Part shown: piece after piece, positions 8,102 to 15,920 of the stretch
Position numbering within the stretch: the stretch's first letter is position 1
How the letters are laid out: each line of letters opens with the position of its first letter
Source of the DNA: an uncultured Lachnospiraceae bacterium
GTDB taxonomy: Bacteria; Bacillota; Clostridia; Lachnospirales; Lachnospiraceae
Direction: 5' to 3'
Length of the DNA stretch: 25,425 bases
NCBI GenBank assembly: GCA_910579645.1
Contig: CAJTVK010000026.1
Coordinates: forward strand, 15,821 to 41,245
Made by a program: the position numbers and the translations under genes
Notes under the pieces: generated by a model
Databases searched by the model: none
What the model saw: the letters and a program-made list of their open reading frames with translations, nothing else
What the model was told of the DNA's origin: nothing

Positions 8102-10463
8102 ACCGAAACCGGATTACGGGGAACTGGACGGGCAGAGGCTGACAGTGGAAGGGCAGGTATACAAAAAGGAATATAAGACGCAAAAGTTTGGCTCCGGCCA
8201 GACATTGGTGATTTATTTAAAGGCGGTACATATCTTAGAGGGGCCCGGTCAGGGCCGCGATGCATCGGGACATTCGGAACAAACGGGATATTCGGAACAG
8301 TCGGGATATTCGGAACAATCGGAAAAAGAAACGATGCAGTCAGGACAAATTTCCCCATACACGATAGAAAATATTATATGTTATATGGAAGACGGCGGTT
8401 TTGCCGTGCCGGAAATAGGGACTTTGCTGCGGGTAAACGGCAAGGTGCGCTGTTTTTCCCCGGCAGGAAACAAAGGGGAATTTGACAGGGAAGAATATTA
8501 CCGGACAAGGAAGCTGTCGTTTGGGCTGGAAGATGCCCGGCTGCTGGCTTACGGAGGGAAAGCCAGTGCGCTCGGTGAAGGGCTGTTCCGGCTGAAAACA
8601 CATTTTGCCGCAGTGCTGGGGCGGGTATTTCCGGAAACGGAGGCCTCCGTCATGAAAGCGATGCTTCTGGGGGAAAAGGACGGGCTGGATGAAGAAATAA
8701 AGGAACTTTACAGGGACAGTTCCGTCATACATATCCTGAGTATATCCGGCCTGCATATTTCCGTTATCGGCATGGGGCTTTACCGGATTTTGCGGAAAAT
8801 CGGACTGTCCGTGAAAGCAGGCGCGCTTCTGTCTGGCGGGCTGATAGGCTGTTACGGGATTATGACAGGCATGAGCCTGTCGGCGGCACGGGCAATCTTC
8901 ATGTTTCTGCTGCATCTGACGGCGGATATGGCAGGACGCACTTATGACATGCTGACGGCATTGGCGCTGGCAGCGGCCGTTCTGCTGATGGATCAGCCGT
9001 TGTATATGCATTACAGCGGATTTCTGTTTTCTTTCGGCGCAGTGGCCTCCATCGGTTTGCTGCTTCCTGCCTTATATAAAGAAAAGCGTCCGGAGAAAAA
9101 GAAACGGCTTTGGAAGCTGAAGTGCAAGCTGAAGCAGGCAGCGGCCGCAGGCGGGGCGGTGACCTTGGGCACGCTGCCCGTACATCTGATGTTCTATTAT
9201 CAATTTCCATGGTATTCTTTTCTGCTGAATCTGGCAGTGATTCCCCTTATGCCTATTGTGATGGCCGACGGTCTGTTCTGTATGCTGATTGGCGGCTTTG
9301 CGCCTGCGTGCGCCGAAGCCGCAGGCTATATCGGGCGGGCAGTCCTTTGGTTTTATGAGCAGTGCTGCAAATGGGGCGGCAGGATTCCCTATGGGGTAAT
9401 CCGCAGCGGCAGGCCGGAAAACTGGCAGATTGCCGTATATGTGCTGCTGTTGGCTGTCTTGGCGGCGGCCGTGCATATAGGGAAGGGAAAGCTGACGGCA
9501 TTCTGGAAATGTCAGTGGATTCTGGCGGCGTTGTGTGTTTTATTTCTCCGGACGGAAAGCGGGCTGCAGGTTACCATGCTGGATGTGGGACAGGGAGACT
9601 GTATTCATATCCGCAGCGGAGAAGGGAGGCATTATCTCATTGACGGAGGGAGTTCCACCAAGAGCGGTGTGGCGGAATATCAGCTTCTGCCCTATCTGAA
9701 GCAGGAAGGGGTGAAAAAGCTGGAAGCGGTTTTTGTCACCCATTCGGACAGCGATCACTGCAATGCCGTGCTTGATATGCTGGAAGAATATCCGGCGGAG
9801 GGAATCATATTGGGGAGCCTGATACTGCCGGCGGTCAGTGCGGAGAGCACGGACGGGAAGTATGTGGAATTGGCAGGACTGGCAGAGGAAAAAGGGGTGG
9901 AGGTGCAGTATATGAGCCGTGGGCAGTATGTGGAGGACGGGCAAATGCGTCTGACATGCATGCATCCGCTCAGAGGATATGACACCCGGGAACCCAATGA
10001 ATATTCTTTGGTGCTGCTGTTGGAATACGGCGGTTTTTCCGGGCTGTTTACCGGGGATGTGGAAGGAGACGGGGAAGAAGAGGCTTGGGAGTATATGCAG
10101 GCATATTTGCCGGGACGGCATGCTGGAGGAGGGAAAAGGGAAGGGGAAGAAAGGGAAGAGGAAGAAAGGGAAAGGGAAAAAGGAGAAGGTGCGGATTTGC
10201 CGGCCGCAGGGCGGGGCAGGCTGACGCTGCTGAAAGTGGCGCATCACGGTTCCGCATATTCCACAAAGGAAGAGATGCTGTCCGTGCTGCGTCCCCGACT
10301 GGCCTTGATATCCTGCGGCAAAAGCAACGGCTACGGACATCCCCACGAGGAATTGCTGGAACGGCTGGAGAATGCCGGATGCCGGATTTGCGTCACCGCC
10401 CGCTGCGGGGCAGTGACCGTGCGGACGGACGGGGAGAAACTATGGGTGGAAGAGTTTCGGTGA
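8028..10463 (+). CDS. comEC: ComEC/Rec2-family DNA internalisation channel
   Basis: An 811-aa polytopic membrane protein expected to carry single-stranded DNA across the membrane during transformation. Three parts are visible: an N-terminal DUF4131-like segment after one TM; a central Competence domain with IHILSISGLHISVIGMGLYR and several TM helices; and a C-terminal metallo-beta-lactamase domain with MLDVGQGDCIHI, DGGSST, THSDSDHCNA, LFTGDVEGD and VAHHGS. Two low-complexity inserts occur: SEQ-rich repeats near residues 80-103 and a Glu/Arg/Lys-rich stretch near 700-720. ATG 8028 is preceded by CAGGAA; GTG 7998 is a possible longer start. A much stronger AAAGGAGG at 7947-7954 instead precedes a GTG in another frame. 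The usual downstream holA is absent. Confidence 0.93.
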   Translation: MRRPLCLLCMVFIGVLALCLRLMPEPKPDYGELDGQRLTVEGQVYKKEYKTQKFGSGQTLVIYLKAVHILEGPGQGRDASGHSEQTGYSEQSGYSEQSEKETMQSGQISPYTIENIICYMEDGGFAVPEIGTLLRVNGKVRCFSPAGNKGEFDREEYYRTRKLSFGLEDARLLAYGGKASALGEGLFRLKTHFAAVLGRVFPETEASVMKAMLLGEKDGLDEEIKELYRDSSVIHILSISGLHISVIGMGLYRILRKIGLSVKAGALLSGGLIGCYGIMTGMSLSAARAIFMFLLHLTADMAGRTYDMLTALALAAAVLLMDQPLYMHYSGFLFSFGAVASIGLLLPALYKEKRPEKKKRLWKLKCKLKQAAAAGGAVTLGTLPVHLMFYYQFPWYSFLLNLAVIPLMPIVMADGLFCMLIGGFAPACAEAAGYIGRAVLWFYEQCCKWGGRIPYGVIRSGRPENWQIAVYVLLLAVLAAAVHIGKGKLTAFWKCQWILAALCVLFLRTESGLQVTMLDVGQGDCIHIRSGEGRHYLIDGGSSTKSGVAEYQLLPYLKQEGVKKLEAVFVTHSDSDHCNAVLDMLEEYPAEGIILGSLILPAVSAESTDGKYVELAGLAEEKGVEVQYMSRGQYVEDGQMRLTCMHPLRGYDTREPNEYSLVLLLEYGGFSGLFTGDVEGDGEEEAWEYMQAYLPGRHAGGGKREGEEREEEEREREKGEGADLPAAGRGRLTLLKVAHHGSAYSTKEEMLSVLRPRLALISCGKSNGYGHPHEELLERLENAGCRICVTARCGAVTVRTDGEKLWVEEFR

Positions 10464-10476
10464 CGGAGATATAACA

Positions 10477-10567
10477 ATATAGCACGGAAATCAATGTTTA
10501 TCTGTGAGCCTGCGCGGCAGCTTTGGTCGGAAGCCTCACAGTTAAACATTGATTTCCGTGACTATAT
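10477..10567. repeat. 91-bp palindromic repeat element (full copy)
   Basis: Arms of 26 bp at 10483-10508 and 10535-10560 are reverse complements with a single mismatch. They extend by ATATAG (10477-10482) and CTATAT (10562-10567) around a one-base bulge. The loop at 10509-10534 begins CCTGCGCGGC. It lies 13 bp after the comEC stop and just upstream of the SNF2 promoter. A partial copy begins at 25260, so this is a dispersed family. As RNA it would fold into a long hairpin; there is no T-run, so it is not a typical intrinsic terminator. No ORF lies inside. Confidence 0.9.
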
Positions 10568-10578
10568 ATGTGCATGGG

Positions 10579-10608
10579 TTGAAAGAGAATGTAAATATCA
10601 TGTATAAT
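10579..10608 (+). promoter_or_regulatory. Sigma-A promoter for the SNF2 helicase gene
   Basis: TTGAAA at 10579-10584 and a perfect TATAAT at 10603-10608 are separated by 18 bp, about 60 bp before the helicase start. Confidence 0.7.
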
Positions 10609-10670
10609 GGGTATATAAAATATAGGATAGACGATATTTAAACAGGATGAAGAGGAAGAGGAAAAGGAAT

Positions 10671-13600
10671 ATGCTGACAAAAAATGAAATCAGAAGGATG
10701 GCGGACAGTGCCGTTTATATGCGAGGGGCGGAATTGCACAAGCATGGGGATGTGGATGATTTTTATGTTGATAACATAGAGGACGGGGAATGGTATCTCG
10801 GCGCAAAAGTGACGGGGAGGAGCATGTACAATGTGGAGTTGATTTATGACAGCAAAAGCCAAGACTTGTCTCACAGTTTCTGTTCCTGTCCGGCATTTTC
10901 CAATTACGGAGGATTATGCAAACACTGCATCGCGGTTTTGCTGGAGTTTATAGATTATCAGGAAGCGCATCCGCTATTGTTTATGGATAGTCTGAAGGGG
11001 AAAGGGAAAAAGAAACTGCCGGCGGCCGTAAAGCAGACGGAAACCACGCCGGTCATCAAAGAACTGCTGGTAAAGAATTTCATGCAGAAGACGTTTCCGG
11101 TGGTGCATAAAGATATGTACGGAAAAGTGCGGCTGGAGCCTTATCTGACACTTTCGGCGAGGCAAATGGAGGTGGAATTCCGTATTGGGATTTCCAAGAT
11201 GTATGTGCTGAAGGACGTGTTTGAGTTTGAGAAAAATATGGAAGATGCGGTACAGTATTCTTATGGGAAACAGTTGGAATTTCTTCATATGAAAGAAGCA
11301 TTTGCGCCGGAATCACGGAAAATGGTGGATTTCCTTATCCGGTGGGTGAATAAAAATGCGGAACGTTACCTCTCTTACTACAGTTATTTCAATCCGTACC
11401 GGCAGAATTTTCAGAAAGTTAGAAAATTGGATTTGGATGTGAGGGAACTGGAGGAATTTCTGGAAGCTACGGGTTATGAGGAATTTTATGGGAATTGTTA
11501 CGGAGAAGGGGAGAGAAAATGGAAAGTTACGCAGGACAAGCTGGAAAGGAAGATGACCATTACAGGAAGACCGGAGGGCATTGAAGTTTCCGTGAAAAAA
11601 AACCTGGGTTTCGTAGGGGAGAAGTATATTCTGTATTTCAGGGAAGGGCTGATTTATCTTGTGGAGAGGGAAGAAGTGAAGAGCATTGAAGATTTTCTCG
11701 TCTGCATGGGTCAGGTACCGGAACAGAAAGCATTTATCAGAAAAGAGGATGTGCCTGTTTTCTGCAGCCAGCTTTTGCCGGAACTGGAGAAATTTTATGA
11801 GTGCAGCAACGAGAATTTTGATGCCTCGGAATATATGCAGACGCCGGTTTCTTTTGAAACCTATCTGGATATGCCGCAGAAAGATTTTATCACCTGCAAG
11901 CTGTTTGCCGTTTACGGTGAAAACGGAGAGGAAAAATATAATTTATATGGTGGGGAGCAGGATCGGAATATTGGCGTAAGGGATATTTTTAAGGAACTGG
12001 AAATCGGTCAGACAGTGGCTTCTTATTTCAATGCTTATGACGAAGCGGGAGGCATGATGGCTCTTTCCGGGGATGAGGGGAAATTGTATGACTTGTTGGC
12101 GGAAGGGATTCCGAAGATGCAGGAACTAGGGGAAGTGTTTGTTTCGGATGCGCTGAAACGGATTCATGTGGCACCGGCGCCTAAAGTTTCTATGGGGATT
12201 TCTTTGGCGGGGGATATGCTGGAACTTTCCGTGAACACGGGGGATATGCCGTTGGAACAGTTGGCGGAGATTTTGTCCAAATACGACAGGAAGAAGAAAT
12301 ATTACCGGCTGAAAAACGGCAGTTTTGTCGATGTGGAAGAGGGGGAATTGGGGATTCTGGCCCGCTTAAAGGACGAAATGGGTATTTCGGACAGGCAGCT
12401 GAAACAGGACCGCATTGTGCTGCCTAAGTTCCGGGCATTGTATTTGGACGGGGAACTGAAGGCCAATCCTGCCTTCAGTGCGGTAAAAGACAGGAATTTC
12501 AAGGAACTGGTGCGGAATATGAAGACGGTGGAGGACAATGACTTTGAGATTCCGCCCAGTCTGGAAGATATTATGCGGGAATATCAGAAAAAAGGTTTCC
12601 TTTGGATTAAAACCTTGAAGAGCAACGGGTTCGGCGGGATATTGGCGGACGACATGGGGTTGGGAAAAACACTGCAGGTAATTGCTTTCCTGCTGTCCGA
12701 ATATATTGATGCGGCTCCCCGGGAAAACAAAAGATGCCTGATTGTGGCGCCTGCCTCTTTGGTATATAACTGGAGCAGCGAAATTGAGCGGTTTGCCCCG
12801 GCGCTGCATGTGAAGACCGTGACCGGGACGGCAGTGGAACGGAAGGAAATCATATTGGATTCCGGGGAGCGGGATATTCTGCTGACCTCTTACGACTTGC
12901 TGCGGCGGGATATTGAAAACTATGAAGGAATCCGGTTTTACTGTCAGGTTATTGACGAAGCCCAGTATATCAAGAACCATAATACTCAGGCAGCGAAGGC
13001 GGTGAAGGAGATTGAGGCGGGATTCAAGCTGGCGCTTACCGGCACGCCGGTGGAAAACCGGCTGAGTGAACTGTGGAGCATTTTTGACTATCTGATGCCG
13101 GGGTTTCTGTATGCTTATCAGCGTTTCCGGGAAAGCATCGAGATTCCCGTGGTACAGGGCGGCAATGAAGAGGCGATGAAAAAGCTGCAGAAGCTGATTG
13201 GGCCTTTTGTGCTCCGCCGGCTGAAAAAGGATGTATTGAAGGACTTGCCGGATAAGCTGGAAGAGAATATGTATGCTAAGCTGGAAGGGGAGCAGCAGAA
13301 GCTGTATGATGCCCATGTGCAGCGCATGCGCATGATGCTGGATAAGACCAGCGAAGAGGAATTCAAGACATCCAAGATACAGATTCTGGCAGAACTGACA
13401 AAACTCCGTCAGATATGCTGCGATCCTGCGCTTATTTTTGAGAATTACAAGGAAAACTCCGGGAAGATGGATTTGTGTATGGACTTGGTGCACAATGCAG
13501 TCAGCGGAGGGCATAAGCTGCTGCTTTTCTCCCAATTTACTTCCATGCTGGACAGGATCAAAGCTGTGCTGGATAAGGAGGGGGTTGGGTGCTATATGCT

Positions 13601-13967
13601 GACCGGAGCCACGCCCAAGGAAAAAAGAGTGCAGATGGTGGATGCTTTCAATAAGGATGATACGCCGGTGTTCTGCATTTCCCTGAAAGCAGGAGGGACA
13701 GGCCTGAATCTGACGGCGGCGGATGTGGTCATCCACTATGACCCTTGGTGGAATCTGGCAGTGCAGAATCAGGCTACCGACCGCGCCCACAGAATCGGGC
13801 AGAAGAATGTGGTCAATGTTTATAAGCTGATTGTGAAAGGGACGATAGAAGACAATATCATTAAGCTGCAGGAACGGAAGCGGGAACTGGCGGAACAGGT
13901 GCTTGGCGGCGAGGGAATGGGCAGCGGCAGCTTTACGAAAGAGGAGTTGCTGGAGCTGCTGCAGTAA
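10671..13967 (+). CDS. SWIM zinc-finger SNF2-family helicase/ATPase
   Basis: A 1098-aa double-stranded-DNA-dependent ATPase of the SNF2 superfamily 2. Near the N-terminus is a SWIM finger (C71-x-C73 ... C83-x-H85), then a long helicase-associated region of about 500 residues. The SNF2 N-lobe has Walker A DDMGLGKT (about 660-667) and DEAQ (762-765), with TGTPVENRLSELWSIFDYL. The C-lobe has LLLFSQFTSMLDRI, GGTGLNLTAADVVIHYDPWWN and QATDRAHRIGQ, so the ATPase motifs are all present. Bacterial members are thought to remodel protein-DNA or polymerase-DNA complexes; the substrate here is unknown. ATG 10671 follows AGGAAAAGGAAT; ATG 10647 has AGG touching the start and is unlikely. It has its own promoter, is followed by the AT-rich block, and base use is like the comE genes, so it is probably resident. 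Confidence 0.93.
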   Translation: MLTKNEIRRMADSAVYMRGAELHKHGDVDDFYVDNIEDGEWYLGAKVTGRSMYNVELIYDSKSQDLSHSFCSCPAFSNYGGLCKHCIAVLLEFIDYQEAHPLLFMDSLKGKGKKKLPAAVKQTETTPVIKELLVKNFMQKTFPVVHKDMYGKVRLEPYLTLSARQMEVEFRIGISKMYVLKDVFEFEKNMEDAVQYSYGKQLEFLHMKEAFAPESRKMVDFLIRWVNKNAERYLSYYSYFNPYRQNFQKVRKLDLDVRELEEFLEATGYEEFYGNCYGEGERKWKVTQDKLERKMTITGRPEGIEVSVKKNLGFVGEKYILYFREGLIYLVEREEVKSIEDFLVCMGQVPEQKAFIRKEDVPVFCSQLLPELEKFYECSNENFDASEYMQTPVSFETYLDMPQKDFITCKLFAVYGENGEEKYNLYGGEQDRNIGVRDIFKELEIGQTVASYFNAYDEAGGMMALSGDEGKLYDLLAEGIPKMQELGEVFVSDALKRIHVAPAPKVSMGISLAGDMLELSVNTGDMPLEQLAEILSKYDRKKKYYRLKNGSFVDVEEGELGILARLKDEMGISDRQLKQDRIVLPKFRALYLDGELKANPAFSAVKDRNFKELVRNMKTVEDNDFEIPPSLEDIMREYQKKGFLWIKTLKSNGFGGILADDMGLGKTLQVIAFLLSEYIDAAPRENKRCLIVAPASLVYNWSSEIERFAPALHVKTVTGTAVERKEIILDSGERDILLTSYDLLRRDIENYEGIRFYCQVIDEAQYIKNHNTQAAKAVKEIEAGFKLALTGTPVENRLSELWSIFDYLMPGFLYAYQRFRESIEIPVVQGGNEEAMKKLQKLIGPFVLRRLKKDVLKDLPDKLEENMYAKLEGEQQKLYDAHVQRMRMMLDKTSEEEFKTSKIQILAELTKLRQICCDPALIFENYKENSGKMDLCMDLVHNAVSGGHKLLLFSQFTSMLDRIKAVLDKEGVGCYMLTGATPKEKRVQMVDAFNKDDTPVFCISLKAGGTGLNLTAADVVIHYDPWWNLAVQNQATDRAHRIGQKNVVNVYKLIVKGTIEDNIIKLQERKRELAEQVLGGEGMGSGSFTKEELLELLQ

Positions 13968-14058
13968 CAAAAGGGGGGATAATGATATCCGGTTCACGTT
14001 TTTTCATGAGTTTATAAGCCTTTTTGTGAAAATTACTTTATTGAAGAAAATGTAAAAT

Positions 14059-14086
14059 TTGATAGCAATATGCATGGAAGTATGAT
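14059..14086 (+). promoter_or_regulatory. Possible promoter in the AT-rich leader region
   Basis: TTGATA at 14059-14064 and TATGAT at 14081-14086 are 16 bp apart, each one base from consensus. It could transcribe the structured region at 14154-14214. The DNA between 13968 and 14058 is AT-rich with a weak hairpin (GGATA/TATCC near 13978-13990) that may end the helicase transcript. Confidence 0.4.
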
Positions 14087-14153
14087 ATACTTAAAATAAT
14101 GTAATATGTATTGAATATATCAAAGAGAAATTCATATGTAATTATTTCAACTT

Positions 14154-14214
14154 TGGAGCGTATATGAAAAAATGCGGCGCACATATGGCAGAATGCATTT
14201 TCAGCTGTGCTCCA
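14154..14214 (+). other. Predicted two-step RNA hairpin upstream of the FRG operon
   Basis: TGGAGC at 14154-14159 pairs with GCTCCA at 14209-14214, and AAAATGC at 14169-14175 pairs with GCATTTT at 14195-14201. The internal loop has 9 and 7 bases and the terminal loop about 19. This may be part of an untranslated leader or a small RNA. I know of no family it fits. A 23-codon ORF overlaps it. Confidence 0.4.
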
Positions 14215-14235
14215 GCGAAGGGGAATTTGATTTAG
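14164..14235 (+). CDS. Possible 23-aa cysteine-containing peptide
   Basis: A short frame with TTGGAG five bases before ATG 14164. It encodes a peptide starting MKKCGAHMAECIFSC and ending at TAG 14233-14235, with three cysteines. It lies inside the predicted hairpin, so either the fold or the frame could be chance. It could be a leader peptide or a small toxin-like product; nothing in the sequence decides between these. Low confidence. Confidence 0.2.
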   Translation: MKKCGAHMAECIFSCAPAKGNLI

Positions 14236-14286
14236 CTTCGTCTGAACAATAATAATTCCGCGATATTATATTCCTCGCAGGTCTGT

Positions 14287-14346
14287 TTGAAGAAGATTTC
14301 AGGTACGAGAAGGAACACGAGAAGGAACGAGTGAAAAATTCTTCAA
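14287..14346 (+). promoter_or_regulatory. Inverted repeat enclosing a 12-bp tandem duplication next to the promoter
   Basis: TTGAAGAAGATTTC at 14287-14300 is matched at 12 of 14 positions by the reverse complement of 14333-14346. Inside, ACGAGAAGGAAC occurs twice in tandem without spacer at 14305-14316 and 14317-14328. The right arm touches the -35 box at 14347. Repeated half-sites beside a promoter suggest a regulator binding site, for example for the XRE protein encoded at 19440. Confidence 0.5.
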
Positions 14347-14375
14347 TTGTAATTGTTGCAATATTACAGTATAAT
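14347..14375 (+). promoter_or_regulatory. Sigma-A promoter of the small ORF/FRG operon
   Basis: TTGTAA at 14347-14352, 17 bp spacer, perfect TATAAT at 14370-14375, about 50 bp before the first ORF of the operon. Confidence 0.65.
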
Positions 14376-14426
14376 TTATTATATTGTACATAAGATATTG
14401 TATATATGTGAACGGAGGAGCGGAAA

Positions 14427-14597
14427 ATGAGTGATGATAAGAAGCGGAATGATAATATGAATTATGAGACTATAGTGGACTCGTTTATGCCGCATAAAGA
14501 AAGAATAATTGTCGATCATCCTTTTCATCCGGAGCAGTGTTTAGAGAAGCAGGAATTGAAGGAAAAATATAAAAATATTTATGAGGAAAACATATAA
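14427..14597 (+). CDS. Small hypothetical protein, 56 aa
   Basis: I do not recognise this protein. GGAGGAG at 14415-14421, six bases before ATG 14427, is a strong start signal, and a good promoter lies upstream. The product is highly charged and soluble, beginning MSDDKKRNDN, with a central HPFHPEQC segment (two His, one Cys) and a predicted C-terminal helix rich in Lys and Glu. No signal peptide or membrane segment is present. A hairpin with a T-run follows at 14628-14667 before the next gene. It could be the small partner (for example an antitoxin-like or adaptor protein) of the operon downstream, or a translated leader. Both are inference. Confidence 0.6.
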   Translation: MSDDKKRNDNMNYETIVDSFMPHKERIIVDHPFHPEQCLEKQELKEKYKNIYEENI

Positions 14598-14627
14598 GTG
14601 AAGAAACTAAAGTGTCATAGCAAAAGC

Positions 14628-14667
14628 CCTTCGGCAATGGTATAATCCAGAGTCTGAAGGTTTTTTT
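14628..14667 (+). terminator. Intrinsic terminator or attenuator ahead of the operon
   Basis: CCTTCGG at 14628-14634 pairs with CTGAAGG at 14654-14660 (one G-T pair), with an inner TGG/CCA helix, directly followed by seven T's at 14661-14667. It lies between the 56-aa gene and the three-gene operon, and no convincing promoter is seen between it and the 14718 start, so partial read-through (attenuation) is possible. Confidence 0.65.
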
Positions 14668-14717
14668 GCGTGGTTATAAAACGATAAGATTATTATGACG
14701 GCAAAGGAGAAAGTGGG

Positions 14718-15920
14718 ATGGGAAATGAGTACCATATTGACGGTATTTATAACCTTACTTTGGTGAGGAATAACAGTCATGTCAGAAAGCTGAATTTTAA
14801 AGAGGATAATTATGTATTTTTTATGTTGGATTACTTTAATTTTCTTCGGGTAAAAAAACTGGAAGATGATAAAGACGGTTATAAAATGCTTTGCGGAATT
14901 GATGACAGAGAAGATATGGCGGCAGCTAGGAAAATTATGGGTATTTATGCGCTTGTGCAGGAGGGTGAAACGGTAAAGGATTTGTTTCATTGCAGCAGCC
15001 TGAACGCTAAAGAAACATCAGATACTCCTTTTCTCGGAGTTGTTCAGCTTAATATTATCGATGGTAAACTGGGAAACGCGGGGGAAATCCGTTTTGACGA
15101 GACGGAAAAGCGGCTTTTGGAATACCGTGAAAAAATTGAAGACAGTTTGAAAGAGAAACTGGGAGAGGATGGGGACTTCCAGATTTTTCAGACAATTACA
15201 TCCGAAGATTTTTGCGTGGTGATTAGGACATCAAAAGTGCGTAAGATATATGAGGCGGTTACCGGGTTAATGGAAATTAAGAATAAAGATAGAAAAAGAG
15301 TGTTCTTTACATATACAAATGTGGGAATTGAATGCATGCAGGAAAAAGCGGCGGCAGATTTTGCAGGGAATTTTCTCTGCTTAAGTGAAAAGGCTGTACA
15401 GGAAAATGCAGAAATACAGTTTGAAATACGCTTTCGAATGGAAAATAGTGTTTTGAATGAAATGAAGAAAATGATGGAGGAAAATGATGGTCAAGAAGGC
15501 GGCAAAGTCAAGGTTGATTGCAGGATAGAGGGTGTTAAAGGGATGTTTGGCAGGTATGATCTCGTGGCACGGATTAATATTCGGGAGTTTCAGAAAATTT
15601 ATCCTTATTTATGCCGGAATAAATCAGGATACTCTATAGAAATATCGGATAGTTTAGTGTCCGATTCTTTATTTGTGAGAAAAATTATGGAAGGGATGAG
15701 GGATGGAACAATTAAGGCACTGAATGTCCGTGTACTGATGGATTTGAAGGGGATTTTGGGACAGGAGTCATCTACTGTCCTGCCATGGCTGGATAGGTCG
15801 AAAGCAGAGAAAATAGAGCAAAGGAGTAAAAATTACAGCAACAATTTGAGAATTTTCAGAAAGAATATGGAAACCGTTTTGTGTTCAACAGGTATAGGTA
15901 TCTTGATTTATGCAGTATGA
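14718..15920 (+). CDS. Uncharacterised protein with duplicated alpha/beta unit, first gene of FRG operon
   Basis: I do not recognise this 400-aa protein. It has no signal peptide or membrane helix and is probably cytosolic. Residues 162-181 (SEDFCVVIRTSKVRKIYEAV) align without gaps to 279-298 (RYDLVARINIREFQKIYPYL), sharing D-[FL]-x3-I-x4-[VF]-[RQ]-K-I-Y. Each is followed by a strand-like stretch (VFFTYTNVGI at 196-205; IKALNVRVLM at 332-341). A strand-helix-strand-strand-helix-strand pattern around them suggests two ferredoxin-like units, as in Lrp/RAM, GYD or nucleotidyl-cyclase-like folds, but no catalytic motif of those families is clear. AAAGGAG at 14703-14709 fixes the start. The stop overlaps the next start in ATGA, so the two products are probably made in linked amounts. 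Base composition is more AT-rich than in the flanking genes. Confidence 0.8.
   Translation: MGNEYHIDGIYNLTLVRNNSHVRKLNFKEDNYVFFMLDYFNFLRVKKLEDDKDGYKMLCGIDDREDMAAARKIMGIYALVQEGETVKDLFHCSSLNAKETSDTPFLGVVQLNIIDGKLGNAGEIRFDETEKRLLEYREKIEDSLKEKLGEDGDFQIFQTITSEDFCVVIRTSKVRKIYEAVTGLMEIKNKDRKRVFFTYTNVGIECMQEKAAADFAGNFLCLSEKAVQENAEIQFEIRFRMENSVLNEMKKMMEENDGQEGGKVKVDCRIEGVKGMFGRYDLVARINIREFQKIYPYLCRNKSGYSIEISDSLVSDSLFVRKIMEGMRDGTIKALNVRVLMDLKGILGQESSTVLPWLDRSKAEKIEQRSKNYSNNLRIFRKNMETVLCSTGIGILIYAV

Noticed and set aside
12366..13997. 543-codon open frame on the - strand under the SNF2 gene
   Set aside because: It mirrors the strongly conserved helicase motifs on the other strand, has no ribosome site, and its product is a composition artefact.
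14101..14426. Retron-type or abortive-infection RNA with reverse transcriptase
   Set aside because: No reverse-transcriptase gene or YxDD motif is encoded in the operon, so the hairpins alone do not support it.
14641..14646. TATAAT as a second promoter for the operon
   Set aside because: It lies in the loop of the terminator hairpin and has no -35 box at a suitable distance.
15830..15920. Possible frameshift joining the 14718 and 15917 genes into one protein
   Set aside because: The second frame is closed by TAA at 15827-15829 and the junction is a clean ATGA overlap; two coupled genes explain it without an error.
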